Below, piece by piece: positions 36,806-45,988 of a stretch of DNA of 64,000 nt. Both the position numbers and the translations under genes were made by a program. The notes beneath the pieces were generated by a model. It was given only the letters and a program-made list of their open reading frames with translations, ran no database searches and had not been told where the DNA came from. Each line of letters begins with the position of its first letter. Within the stretch, counting starts at the first letter, position 1. This DNA comes from Cryomorpha sp963741985 (lineage in GTDB: Bacteria > Bacteroidota > Bacteroidia > Flavobacteriales_D > Cryomorphaceae): contig CAVUKD010000001.1 in assembly GCA_963741985.1 (NCBI GenBank), positions 124,001-188,000 of the forward strand, in the 5' to 3' direction.

Positions 36806-38958
36806 TGCGTTATCTCCTGTTCATTAGTCTGTTCATTCATTCCTTCAACGCAATGGCGCAGGAAGAGTTGAAAATTGAAAAGGGTTTCGACCAAAAGGTA
36901 CTTGGAGAAGAATTAGGTGTATTTGACGATCTTACCGGAGAACTTACGGCTACAGAAGTTTTAATTGAAAAGTTTAAGAAAATTCAATCACCACGTCCCA
37001 ATTTAGGTTTTTCAGCGGGTGCCTTCTGGTTGAGAACCCGCGTAAAAAACACTTCCGATCTGACCGAATTTCTAATTCAAGTTAATCAGCCTCTTTTAGA
37101 CACGATCGAATTTTTTATTTACAATGATTCAGGTGAACTAATTACCCATCAAGAGCTTGGAGAAGCCTTTCCTATAAGCAATCACGAAATGGCAGAGCGC
37201 AATTTCCGTGTTCCGTTCACACTAAATTTCGGAGAAGAGGTAACTATTCTTTTACGCATCGCAACCAATGAACAGGTGGCACTCCCTGTATATATCATTA
37301 CACCTGAAGCCTCGTGGATTATGGCACGGAACGCGGATATACTTTTTGGTGGATATTTTGGACTGATCCTGATAATGATGCTTTATAATTTTTTTATATT
37401 CCTGAGCGTTAAGGATATTAGCTATCTTATTTATGTGATTTATATTCTCTTCGTAGGTATTACTCAGGCAGCGCTGGAGGGCTATACACGTTTGTATTTA
37501 TGGCCTGACAATTTTTGGATTTCAAGCCGGAGCGTCTATATTTTTACCGCTTTGGTAAGCATCTCATCGGTGGTATTTTTGAGAAATTTTTTGAAGACCA
37601 AAATTTATGCTCCTATTCTCGACCGCTTCGGAAGATACATTTTCTTTTATTTTGCCGTCATCATATTAACTTCTCTAATAGATGTAAATAAAACAATCCA
37701 CGTCGCTTCCCAATTTGGAATTGCGGTAGTAGCTTTTTATATTTTTATTACCACAATAATCGTTTACCGAAAAGGATATTTGCCCGCCAAATTCTTCTTA
37801 CTGGCATGGATTATCCTTATTTTCGGAATTATTACATATGCCCTCAAAGATGCAGGCCTTATTGCATCTACCTTATTCACCAATTATCTGCTTCTGTTTG
37901 GAAGTGCAGTAGAAGTACTCTTTCTTTCGCTCGCACTGGCCGACCGCATTAACATTTTGAAAAAGGAAAAAGCTACCTCGCAGGCCGACGCTCTTCGGAT
38001 ATCTCTTGAGAATGAAAACATTATTAGAGAGCAGAATATCTCATTGGAGGAAAAAGTAAATACGCGAACCATAGACTTAAAGAATGCAAATACGCAGCTC
38101 TCACAAACCTTAGGAGAGCTTCAATCCGCTCAGAGCCAACTTGTAGATGCCGAAAAAATGGCTTCTCTCGGGCAACTCACTGCCGGTATTGCACATGAGA
38201 TAAATAACCCTATAAATTTCGTTATAGCCAATATTCAACCTTTAAAATACGACGTGTCGGATCTTATAAGTGTTCTTGACCGTTATGAAGGAATTGCGTC
38301 AGAAGCGCATTTTACGGAAAGTAAAAATGAAATCGAAAAACTGAAAGCCAAAATCGACCTAGAGTATACCAAACAGGAAATTGAGCAATTACTCGATGGA
38401 ATTCAGGATGGCGCCAACCGAACGGCAGAAATTGTTAAAGGCTTGAAAGACTTTAGCCGCTTAGATGAAACTAACCTGAAGTATAACGACTTAAATGAAG
38501 GGATGGAATCTACAATGGTTATTCTTCAAAGCAATTTACCCCATGGTCTAAAAATAAAAAAGGAATTAGGGGATATACCGAAAGTGGAGTGTCTGGGAGG
38601 AAAGATTAATCAAGTGTTTATGAATATATTAAACAATAGCCTGCAGGCAATGAATTCAGAAAAAGACCGAAATGATTTAGAATTAAATATAAAATCATGG
38701 CACGATCAAGACTTTGTGTACTTTAGCGTCAGTGATAATGGACCCGGTATCAACGAAACTATCCAACGTCGAATCTTTGAACCTTTCTTCACAACGAAAG
38801 ATGTAGGTGAAGGGACAGGACTTGGTCTGAGTATTGTGTTTAGCATTATTGAATTGCATAAAGGAACGATCACAGTTGACTCAAAAGTGGGTGAGGGAGC
38901 AAAGTTTACAATAAAACTCCCGATAGAATCGCAAATAGAATTTAAAGAAGAAACATGA
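36805..38958 (+). CDS. 7TMR-DISM sensor histidine kinase
   Basis: A 717-residue membrane receptor kinase. After a signal peptide (ending AMAQ) comes an extracytoplasmic 7TMR-DISMED2 domain (about 35-165, with the FSAGAFWLRTRVKN motif), seven membrane helices (about 180-385), a coiled coil and a kinase core. The core has His464 in GIAHEINNPINF, N-box MNILNNSLQAM, G1 DNGPGI and G2 GTGLGLSI. The extracytoplasmic domain type binds carbohydrates or other small ligands in relatives. It starts on the stop of the acyltransferase-like gene and ends on the start of the receiver-kinase gene, so it may sense the product of the upstream enzymes. Confidence 0.92.
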   Translation: MRYLLFISLFIHSFNAMAQEELKIEKGFDQKVLGEELGVFDDLTGELTATEVLIEKFKKIQSPRPNLGFSAGAFWLRTRVKNTSDLTEFLIQVNQPLLDTIEFFIYNDSGELITHQELGEAFPISNHEMAERNFRVPFTLNFGEEVTILLRIATNEQVALPVYIITPEASWIMARNADILFGGYFGLILIMMLYNFFIFLSVKDISYLIYVIYILFVGITQAALEGYTRLYLWPDNFWISSRSVYIFTALVSISSVVFLRNFLKTKIYAPILDRFGRYIFFYFAVIILTSLIDVNKTIHVASQFGIAVVAFYIFITTIIVYRKGYLPAKFFLLAWIILIFGIITYALKDAGLIASTLFTNYLLLFGSAVEVLFLSLALADRINILKKEKATSQADALRISLENENIIREQNISLEEKVNTRTIDLKNANTQLSQTLGELQSAQSQLVDAEKMASLGQLTAGIAHEINNPINFVIANIQPLKYDVSDLISVLDRYEGIASEAHFTESKNEIEKLKAKIDLEYTKQEIEQLLDGIQDGANRTAEIVKGLKDFSRLDETNLKYNDLNEGMESTMVILQSNLPHGLKIKKELGDIPKVECLGGKINQVFMNILNNSLQAMNSEKDRNDLELNIKSWHDQDFVYFSVSDNGPGINETIQRRIFEPFFTTKDVGEGTGLGLSIVFSIIELHKGTITVDSKVGEGAKFTIKLPIESQIEFKEET

Positions 38959-40046
38959 GTTCGGGTGATGAAAATATCGTAATTCTCTATGTAGATGATG
39001 AAGCACACAATCTGAGTGCTTTTAAGGCTAGTTTCCGAAGAAAATATGAAATCCATCTTGCAAATTCAGCGAAAGATGCCATAAAATTGCTTGAAGAGAT
39101 TCATCCGCATATTATTATCACCGACCAGCGGATGCCTGAAGTTACGGGGATTGAATTTTTTGAAAAAATTAAGAACCATCACCCCTACCCGATTCGAATT
39201 TTGCTCACCGCTTATACCAGTTCTCAAACCGTAATCGATGCCGTAAACCAAGGGCAAATTGACCGGTACCTGGTTAAACCCTGGAACAATGATATAATGT
39301 CGACCACGCTTGCGGCAGGATATTCTATGTACAAGTCGCGCGTTGCTCTCTTCAAAAAAAACGAAGAACTGAGGAAGACGAATTCGGAATTGAATAGATT
39401 TGTTTACAGCGTTTCGCATGATTTACGCGCGCCGCTCATGTCAATGCTCGGATTGATAAATCTCGCAAAAATGGATGAAGCAGGCATAAATAGGGAACAA
39501 TATTTTGATTTGATGGAAAAGAGTGTTTCGAAAATGGATAATTATATTCAAACAACGCTCGAATACTATCGAAACTTCAAATCGGAGGTCACCCATGAGT
39601 CTGTAAATGTGGATGAACTTATTCGCGAACTTATGGAATCGCTGGAAGGGGGGAACACAAATGTACAATTTGATTACCAATTTACGGGAAATCCCGAGGT
39701 CGACTCAGATCGAATGCGCCTCAAGATATGTTTTGCCAATTTGCTATCGAATGCGGTAAAATACGGCCAAAAGGGAGAGGGAAAATACACGGTGCAAATA
39801 TTCGCTGAAAATAACAATTCGCAATTAACGGTTAAAGTGACGGATAGCGGTATAGGAATTTCAAAAGAAGATTTGCCCTACATTTATGACATGTTCTATC
39901 GAAGCTCGGGAACAGAAGGTACAAAGAGCACGGGGCTCGGTTTATACCTCGTAAAAGAAGCAATAAGTCGTATAGGAGGGGAAATTCAAGTTGCATCCGT
40001 CTTGGGAGATGGAACTACTTTTACTGTGACGTTTCCTCTCAATTAA
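38955..40046 (+). CDS. Receiver-histidine kinase (REC-HisKA-HATPase)
   Basis: A 363-residue cytoplasmic kinase with an N-terminal receiver: Asp57 in IITDQRMP and Lys in YLVKPW. A short coiled coil follows, then a HisKA domain (His155 in SVSHDLRAPL) and an ATPase domain (N-box NLLSNAVKYG, DSGIGI, GLGLYLVKEA). Phosphate from the upstream 7TMR-DISM kinase could reach Asp57 and change the kinase activity, which in turn may act on the orphan receiver at 33203. The ATG overlaps the stop of the receptor kinase gene by four bases. It is the last gene of the cassette. Confidence 0.92.
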   Translation: MSSGDENIVILYVDDEAHNLSAFKASFRRKYEIHLANSAKDAIKLLEEIHPHIIITDQRMPEVTGIEFFEKIKNHHPYPIRILLTAYTSSQTVIDAVNQGQIDRYLVKPWNNDIMSTTLAAGYSMYKSRVALFKKNEELRKTNSELNRFVYSVSHDLRAPLMSMLGLINLAKMDEAGINREQYFDLMEKSVSKMDNYIQTTLEYYRNFKSEVTHESVNVDELIRELMESLEGGNTNVQFDYQFTGNPEVDSDRMRLKICFANLLSNAVKYGQKGEGKYTVQIFAENNNSQLTVKVTDSGIGISKEDLPYIYDMFYRSSGTEGTKSTGLGLYLVKEAISRIGGEIQVASVLGDGTTFTVTFPLN

Positions 40047-40310
40047 TGTCTGTAAATAATATACGCTTTACACGTTGAAATAGTCTGAAAATCGAAGACT
40101 CAGATATTTACCGTAATGACCTGTAATCCATACCTATCGAGAATCCTTGACTCAGCCCTGCGGCCATAAGAGCGCAGTGCTAAAGGTGTTTAATTCTCCT
40201 TGCTTTCATGCAGCCGACTTGACCTAAGAACTTGTCATTATATATTCAGACCGGGACACTTTAATTTGAACAACTCCTAATTTAATCGTCTCAGGAAATC
40301 CGGTATTAAT

Positions 40311-41564
40311 TTAATTGATTTCCTTCAATCGAGCAACCAATGGCATTAATTTTTCAATATTTACATGATCCATAATCACAATTTTAAACCATTTCGGATT
40401 GTGATGATTATCAGGAATTAAGCCGAATTCATCAGCAATATCAGCGACTTTTTCACGATTTAAAATTGTAACAATATTCGATTGAGAATGACGAAAATAT
40501 TTAATTTTCAGTGCATCAAGCTCGTCACACAACCACTGTGTACGTTTTTGTAAAATGAAAATCTTCTCTTGCCACCCGTAAGGGCCGTTTTTCATCAAAA
40601 TCATCCATACCGCAATTGCATTGGCACCCGAACGACTGCCAATTAATGTATAATCTTCGCCTTCTACGTAACTGGCAGAGCTGGTTTTAGCGTATTCAAT
40701 AAAGTTCTTTCTAATTAAGAATATTCCGGTCCCATAAGGCGCTTGAGCCATCTTGTGGGCATCGAGCGTGAAACTGGTAATGTGTTCATTCTCGAAAGTC
40801 AATTCCCCCTTATTCTTTGTAAAAGGATAATAGAAGCCACCGTATGCACCGTCAACATGAATCTTGTGTAGAAATCCGGTTTTTTCGAATGCGGCAATAA
40901 ACTCCTGAATATCATCGACCGACCCAAACATCGTCGTCATCATATTAATAACAGCAATGAAATATTTCTTACCGTTTTCTTCAGCTCGCGTTAAGGTGTC
41001 AACAATCGCCTTTGAAGAAACACTTCTGTCCTGCTGGTTTACTTTGACTTTCACAATATCAATAGCGAGAATATTTGCCGCTTTATCGAAGGAATAGTGG
41101 CTGTCTTCACTACAAATAATAGCTATTTCGCTCTGGCTGGCTCCCCACTTACGGATAAAATAGTTGCGATAAATCCAAACTGCCTGCATATTCGATTCTG
41201 TGCCGCCTGAAGCAATGTACCCATCAAACTCACCTGGTTTAGATTTTAAAATATCAACGGCGCATATTTCCAAAGCTTCGCGCTCTATGGCCTGAGTACC
41301 TCGAAAAAAATGTTCAGATGTACCGCGCGTATGGCATCCTATATGATTGGGATTATTCACCAACGTAGACATGAAAGGGGAATTTTTCAAAAAAGAAGCC
41401 TCCTGGTGAAATACCTTATCATCAAGGTATGACGCCGGCAGACCTAAAATATTTTGTTTCACATAGTCCACATTCGCATCGAGTGCTGAAAATATAGCAT
41501 CCTTAATTTCGTCCTGACTTTTCTTTTGCCACATAGCGACATTATTTTTGGGTTTAGAAGACAT
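40311..41564 (-). CDS. Group II PLP-dependent amino acid decarboxylase
   Basis: A 417-residue PLP enzyme of the group II decarboxylase family, which includes glutamate, histidine, tyrosine and aromatic amino acid decarboxylases. Visible are ASGGTESN (phosphate binding, ~118), HYSFDKAAN (His156), HVDGAYGG (Asp238) and the PLP lysine Lys271 in LDAHKMAQAPYGTG. Substrate choice cannot be fixed by eye; histidine or glutamate decarboxylase-like forms come closest in length. The product would be an amine and CO2. It sits 264 bases past the signalling cassette on the other strand and has its own -7 box. Confidence 0.9.
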   Translation of the reverse strand: MSSKPKNNVAMWQKKSQDEIKDAIFSALDANVDYVKQNILGLPASYLDDKVFHQEASFLKNSPFMSTLVNNPNHIGCHTRGTSEHFFRGTQAIEREALEICAVDILKSKPGEFDGYIASGGTESNMQAVWIYRNYFIRKWGASQSEIAIICSEDSHYSFDKAANILAIDIVKVKVNQQDRSVSSKAIVDTLTRAEENGKKYFIAVINMMTTMFGSVDDIQEFIAAFEKTGFLHKIHVDGAYGGFYYPFTKNKGELTFENEHITSFTLDAHKMAQAPYGTGIFLIRKNFIEYAKTSSASYVEGEDYTLIGSRSGANAIAVWMILMKNGPYGWQEKIFILQKRTQWLCDELDALKIKYFRHSQSNIVTILNREKVADIADEFGLIPDNHHNPKWFKIVIMDHVNIEKLMPLVARLKEIN

Positions 41565-41870
41565 TTACCTCACGAGAACTTCTGACCGCAAAACTACCGC
41601 TTTAGCTTACTAATTCTAATAAATATGCTTTTAAAATTCAGTTATAAGGAATTCGAAATAATTCTAAACCCTCAACCATAATTAGCGGACTGTTTAAAAA
41701 TGTAATGGTCGAGTTTGTCAAATAGCTATTCCAAGGCAAAAAATAGAATATTCATTGGGATAATAAAACTAAAAGCAGATATATCTCATTGATAATTTGT
41801 TGATTAAAATTTTTATTACTTTTAGAGTTGTATTTAATAATTGCAGACCTTTCGAGGAAAAATATAAAAA
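41565..41870. other. AT-rich divergent promoter region
   Basis: About 300 bases between the divergent decarboxylase and SET-domain genes, strongly AT-rich and without a gene. It holds the decarboxylase -7 box (41589-41596). No convincing TAnnTTTG is seen for the SET gene; the nearest is TTACTTTTA near 41815, which lacks the final G. Confidence 0.5.
41589..41596 (-). promoter_or_regulatory. -7 box for the decarboxylase gene
   Basis: The minus strand reads TAGTTTTG, matching TAnnTTTG, 24 bases before the ATG at 41564. No clear -33 TTG is present. Confidence 0.4.
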
Positions 41871-42476
41871 ATGATACATCCTAAAACGGAACTAAAATTT
41901 ATAAGTAGAGAGATTGGTTACGGCGTAATAGCGACAGAATTCATTCCAAAAGGGACTATAACCTGGGCATTGGATAAACTTGACCGATCCTTTGATCCGG
42001 CTGAAGCAGCTTCATTTGATAAAGTTTACCGTGATATTTTTGACACGTATTGTTTTCGCAACAGTGAGGGAAAGTTGGTGCTCTGCTGGGATAATGCGCG
42101 TTTTGTAAATCACAGCTTCCAATCGAATTGTCTCACTACGGCTTACGATTTTGAAATAGCAATTCGGGATATTCAGCCTGGAGAGCAACTTACTGATGAC
42201 TATGGATACTTGAATATTGATGAGCCATTTCGCGGAGTAGATGAAGGTACTCGGCGCAAAGTAGTTTATCCGGACGATTTGCTGAAGTACCACAAAGTTT
42301 GGGACAAACAGTTATTGGATGCTTTTAAGAATTTTGAAAAATGTGATCAGCCTCTGCGCTCTTTTTTGACCGAAACTATCTGGAAAAAATCAATCGACAT
42401 TAGTCGTGGGAAGCAAGAAATGGACTCCATTCTAAATTGCCATTATTCGAATGGAAAAGCTACAAGTTCTCAATAA
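41871..42476 (+). CDS. SET-domain protein, putative protein-lysine methyltransferase
   Basis: A 201-residue protein with a compact SET domain: GYGVIATEFIPKGTI near the start, the S-adenosylmethionine-binding RFVNHSFQSNC (Asn80-His81-Ser82) and the catalytic-tyrosine region GEQLTDDYGY (Tyr111). Pre-SET zinc clusters are absent, as in most bacterial SET proteins. It probably methylates lysines of a cytoplasmic protein; the target is unknown. It ends 2 bases before the end of the convergent antiporter gene. Its divergent neighbour is the PLP decarboxylase. Confidence 0.88.
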   Translation: MIHPKTELKFISREIGYGVIATEFIPKGTITWALDKLDRSFDPAEAASFDKVYRDIFDTYCFRNSEGKLVLCWDNARFVNHSFQSNCLTTAYDFEIAIRDIQPGEQLTDDYGYLNIDEPFRGVDEGTRRKVVYPDDLLKYHKVWDKQLLDAFKNFEKCDQPLRSFLTETIWKKSIDISRGKQEMDSILNCHYSNGKATSSQ

Positions 42477-42478
42477 AG

Positions 42479-44518
42479 TTAGCGTTTTTCAGAGGTCAAT
42501 TCTGTTGTTACAGTTTCAGCCCTGTATTCCATGAATTGATGAATATTTTCCTTTGATCCGGCTACGATTACTTGATCATCAACATGTAAAAGCGTGTCAC
42601 CATTAAAGTTCTTAATCAATTTTCTATTGCGAAGGATACCTACTACACGCACCTGATATTTCTCCATAACTTTTATTTCGCAGAGATGCTTCGTGCAAAA
42701 AGGATCGTCTTTGGTAATTCTCAAACTTTCTGTTTCGAGCAAGGAGAGGTCAAGCTCCGGTCTTTTATACACGTGATAATTCGAATGGATTGCGCTATAG
42801 GTTTCTTTTCGAATCAAATCGATATAGCTATCTATTTGTGAGTGGCTTACTAAGAATTGATTCAACATCCGGGCAAATACTTCTACTGAGGATTCGAACT
42901 CTTCGCTGATGGCTTCAGTGGCACCTGCTTTGAGCAATTCTTCAGATTTCAGAATACTCTTAGCGCGAACGATTATATGCACTGTGTGACATAATTTTCG
43001 CATTATGGATACAATCCGGATGGAGTCATCAAATTCTGAAACAGCTACAACGGCAACACGCGCGCGGTAAATCTGCGCATGTTCGAGAATATGGCTATTT
43101 CGGGCATCGCCATAATGAATGGGTTGTCCTTCCGCTTTTGCTCTTTGTACAATTTCGGCGTTATATTCGAGAATAATATATGGTATACCCGCTTTGGCAG
43201 CAGTGCGCGCAGCATTCTGTCCATTCGTACCATAACCAATAATGACTAGATGGCGATTCAATTCTTCGATTTCATCTTCAGATTTTTTTACCCCATCAAG
43301 CCGGTTATTTTCCATAAAATCGAGCTTTTTAAAGGGTGTTCGGAGAAGCTTGGCAGCGAGTTGATCGCTGTATTCGATAAGGAATGGAGTAATTGCCATA
43401 GTGAGAATCGAGACGGAAAGGAAATACTGATTCATTCTTTCGTCAAGCAGGCCATATTCCATACCTGTACGCGAAAGGATAAAGGCAAATTCACCTACCT
43501 GAAAAAGAGTAAAGCCGACAATAATCCCTGTTTTTAACGGATACCTTAAAGTCAGAGTTGCTAAAATAAGCACCAGGAATTTGAGGGCAATTACCCCTAC
43601 CGTTATCAAGAACACCCAAGCAAAATTTTCCAATAAAAAGCTCAAATCAAGCAGCATTCCAATGGAAACGAAGAAGAAGCTTGTAAATATTTCCCGAAAG
43701 GGAATAATTAAACTGGTAGCCTGATGGCTGTATTCACTTTCGCTTATACAAAGCCCAGCCATAAAAGCTCCAAGCGCAAGAGACAGTCCCATTAAAGAAG
43801 TGATGTATGCAACTGAAAAACAAATTACTATAATCGTTATCAAAAAAAGCTCCCGACTCTTGGTAAGTGCGATTTCATGCAGCAATCGCGGCACGAGATA
43901 GCGTGCAGAAATATAGACAAGGCCAATAACGAGAATCACTTTAATCAGTAAAATGAAAAGAGCTAAAAACACATTTGAATCGGCTCCGGCTAATATTGGG
44001 GTAAGGAGCATCATCGGTACTACAATAACGTCCTGAAAAATTAGAATTCCCAGCCCAATCCTTCCCTGAGCTGAGCGCATGAGTCCTTTGTCTTGCAATA
44101 ATTTCAAAACAATGGCCGTAGAACTCAAAGCAAAGAGAAAACCAAAAAAAATAGATGTATTCATTGCAAAGCCTGCTACATAGGCCACTACTGAAGAGAA
44201 CAAAATGGTGAGCGCTACCTGAAGGCTCCCTCCTACCAAAACAATTTTCTGCATTGAAATAAGATGCTTAATACTAAATTCGAGACCTATAATAAAAAGC
44301 AATAAAATAATTCCGATTTCGCTCAACATTTCGATTTCTGCACCGGCCTGAACCAGTCCGAAGGCATGTGGCCCAAAAAGTACACCCGTAGCTAAAAATC
44401 CTAATAGAGCGGGCATTTTAAGCTTTTGGAAAACATAAATAACGAAAATGGAAAGCCCTAAAATGACAACAGTTTCGGTTAAAAAAGGAATTTCAGTTGT
44501 AGCTAACAGTAGGGTCAT
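42479..44518 (-). CDS. CPA2-type cation:proton antiporter with TrkA-N and TrkA-C domains
   Basis: A 679-residue membrane protein: 12-13 helices of the KefB/YbaL type (residues ~1-390, with GFLFALSSTAIVLKLL and LGAFMAGLCISES), then an RCK/TrkA-N domain (VIIGYGTNGQNAARTA NAD-binding loop, ~425) and a TrkA-C domain at the end. It probably exchanges K+ or Na+ for protons under control of a nucleotide bound to the RCK domain. It is monocistronic, with convergent SET gene downstream. Confidence 0.93.
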   Translation of the reverse strand: MTLLLATTEIPFLTETVVILGLSIFVIYVFQKLKMPALLGFLATGVLFGPHAFGLVQAGAEIEMLSEIGIILLLFIIGLEFSIKHLISMQKIVLVGGSLQVALTILFSSVVAYVAGFAMNTSIFFGFLFALSSTAIVLKLLQDKGLMRSAQGRIGLGILIFQDVIVVPMMLLTPILAGADSNVFLALFILLIKVILVIGLVYISARYLVPRLLHEIALTKSRELFLITIIVICFSVAYITSLMGLSLALGAFMAGLCISESEYSHQATSLIIPFREIFTSFFFVSIGMLLDLSFLLENFAWVFLITVGVIALKFLVLILATLTLRYPLKTGIIVGFTLFQVGEFAFILSRTGMEYGLLDERMNQYFLSVSILTMAITPFLIEYSDQLAAKLLRTPFKKLDFMENNRLDGVKKSEDEIEELNRHLVIIGYGTNGQNAARTAAKAGIPYIILEYNAEIVQRAKAEGQPIHYGDARNSHILEHAQIYRARVAVVAVSEFDDSIRIVSIMRKLCHTVHIIVRAKSILKSEELLKAGATEAISEEFESSVEVFARMLNQFLVSHSQIDSYIDLIRKETYSAIHSNYHVYKRPELDLSLLETESLRITKDDPFCTKHLCEIKVMEKYQVRVVGILRNRKLIKNFNGDTLLHVDDQVIVAGSKENIHQFMEYRAETVTTELTSEKR

Positions 44519-44665
44519 TCAGGGTGCTTTTAGAGTGCTTTAAATTACACTATTTTGCGGGCAATAAGCACAAAAAACCTCAGGATTCTATTTGAATTCT
44601 TCTTATGCGGAAAAAAATTGAATTGTAAAATAAGGTTCGATCGTAATTTACGTTATACTCAAACC

Positions 44666-45274
44666 ATGCGCACTCCACTCTTTTTAATTCTTTGGTTAGG
44701 TCTTTTTCACGGCAGTAAAATAATCGATCTACCTGAGATCGAATCGAATCAACCTGACGTTTGCCTTACCCAAAATGAGATCGAACTTGGACGAATAATT
44801 GATTCCTACAGACTTGCACATAACTTAAAAGCAATTCCTTTATCCGGTGCCCTTACGAAAGTAGCTCAGGCACATGTGAAAGACAGAGCATTAAATTCTA
44901 GTTTAAATCAAAATGACCGCTGTAACATGCATTCATGGTCTGATAAAGGAGTTTGGAAAGAATGTTGCTATTTCGCAGGTTCTGATGGGGCTTGTATGTG
45001 GGACAAGCCCAAAGAGATAGCAGGATATAAAGGAGATGGATACGAAATTATTATGGTGCGCATCAATTCGGAAGCCGAGACGCAAGAAGTTAGTGCAAGC
45101 GAGGCATTGAAATCATGGAAAGGTAGTCCGCGACACAACAATGTAATCTTAAACCGGGATATCTGGAAAAGAATGGATTGGCAAGCAATGGGAATCGGAA
45201 TATATCAGGGATATGCTTCTGTGTGGTTTGGTGTGGAAAAAGACGGTTCAGGAGTTCTGAAATCATGCCAATAA
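44666..45274 (+). CDS. Secreted Cys-rich CAP (SCP/PR1-like) domain protein
   Basis: A 202-residue exported protein. The start is set at the ATG at 44666, which gives a short hydrophobic leader (FLILWLGLFHGS). The open frame extends upstream to 44555 without a better start. The body has CAP-domain traits: LGRIIDSYRLAHNLKAIPLS, LTKVAQAHVKDRAL, CNMHSWSDKG (His-Ser-Trp) and a late SWKGSPRHNNVIL plus GIGIYQGYASVWFG. Six or more cysteines (ECCYF, ACMW) suggest disulphides outside the cytoplasm. The function of bacterial CAP proteins of this kind is unknown. Confidence 0.82.
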   Translation: MRTPLFLILWLGLFHGSKIIDLPEIESNQPDVCLTQNEIELGRIIDSYRLAHNLKAIPLSGALTKVAQAHVKDRALNSSLNQNDRCNMHSWSDKGVWKECCYFAGSDGACMWDKPKEIAGYKGDGYEIIMVRINSEAETQEVSASEALKSWKGSPRHNNVILNRDIWKRMDWQAMGIGIYQGYASVWFGVEKDGSGVLKSCQ

Positions 45275-45277
45275 CAC

Positions 45278-45958
45278 CTATTTTACCACCAGCTTCGGCA
45301 AAGTGTATTTCAAACTATTTTCTCTAACAGACCTGTATATCAACCAAATACTCCAAATTACAAAAATATGCACCACGTCTTTATGCGAAAACCAAAGCGA
45401 ATCAATATCTACTTTTAGTACGAATAGAAAACCTGAAAAAAAAGCAATCAGAAAAGCATTCTGTATAATTCGGTACTCATGCAATTCTCTCTTCAACCTG
45501 TTTGCCATCCATATCACCAAAATATAGGTTATCCCAAGGTCGACCACTATTGGCGTAAAGGAATACCAAATTATCATTGCCAAAGTCGCAAGAGCGGCTT
45601 TGAACCAAAAGATGGTTTTGATAACCGTGTTTTTTTTTGGAAATAAAGTTGCGAGAATAATATAGCTGGCAAAGAAATTACCGACGGGAATGAAAACATT
45701 CTTCAACACCCAAATAATGTAAAAAAGTTTGGGCCCTAACACAGTCGGGATGCCATGAACCAATACACCTCCTGCGGCTCCCAAACCAATCATGGCAATA
45801 AAAAGGGTCCAGTATTTATCAAACAAATCATTTGGCTTCCCCAGCCGCATAACGAGAAAAAGGCTAACCAATGCAATAAGTAGATCGGTAATTAAGCCAC
45901 CAGGTTCATGAATATAAATTCCATGAAAAGTAATACCAGGAAAAGTCGTAGGATACAT
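45278..45958 (-). CDS. Multi-pass membrane protein of unknown function
   Basis: A 226-residue protein with seven likely membrane helices and a histidine-containing end (WFSHKDVVHIFVIWSIW) as well as HEPGG and VHGIP near the N-terminus. Scattered His/Asp in membrane edges recall the CREST hydrolase/alkaline ceramidase layout, but no family can be named with confidence. It is transcribed from its own -7 box, 18 bases before the ATG. The end is 3 bases from the convergent CAP-domain gene. Confidence 0.65.
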   Translation of the reverse strand: MYPTTFPGITFHGIYIHEPGGLITDLLIALVSLFLVMRLGKPNDLFDKYWTLFIAMIGLGAAGGVLVHGIPTVLGPKLFYIIWVLKNVFIPVGNFFASYIILATLFPKKNTVIKTIFWFKAALATLAMIIWYSFTPIVVDLGITYILVIWMANRLKRELHEYRIIQNAFLIAFFSGFLFVLKVDIDSLWFSHKDVVHIFVIWSIWLIYRSVRENSLKYTLPKLVVK

Positions 45959-45975
45959 TTGCCAAATATTTTGGG

Positions 45976-45983
45976 CAAAGCTA
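45976..45983 (-). promoter_or_regulatory. -7 box for the membrane protein gene
   Basis: The minus strand reads TAGCTTTG, a match to TAnnTTTG, 17 bases before the ATG at 45958. Confidence 0.45.
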
Positions 45984-45988
45984 GTATT

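Noticed and set aside
14045..40210. Loose sequence likeness between three intergenic patches (near 14055, 27520 and 40145-40200), for example AAAGGTGT(C/T)TAA
   Set aside because: The shared pieces are only about 10-15 bases with mismatches; this is too little to call a dispersed repeat family without an alignment.
40047..40310. Possible tRNA or structured RNA in the GC-richer gap after the signalling cassette
   Set aside because: Only a 5-bp stem (CTGCG/CGCAG) could be drawn; no cloverleaf, T-loop or A-box/B-box pattern was seen.
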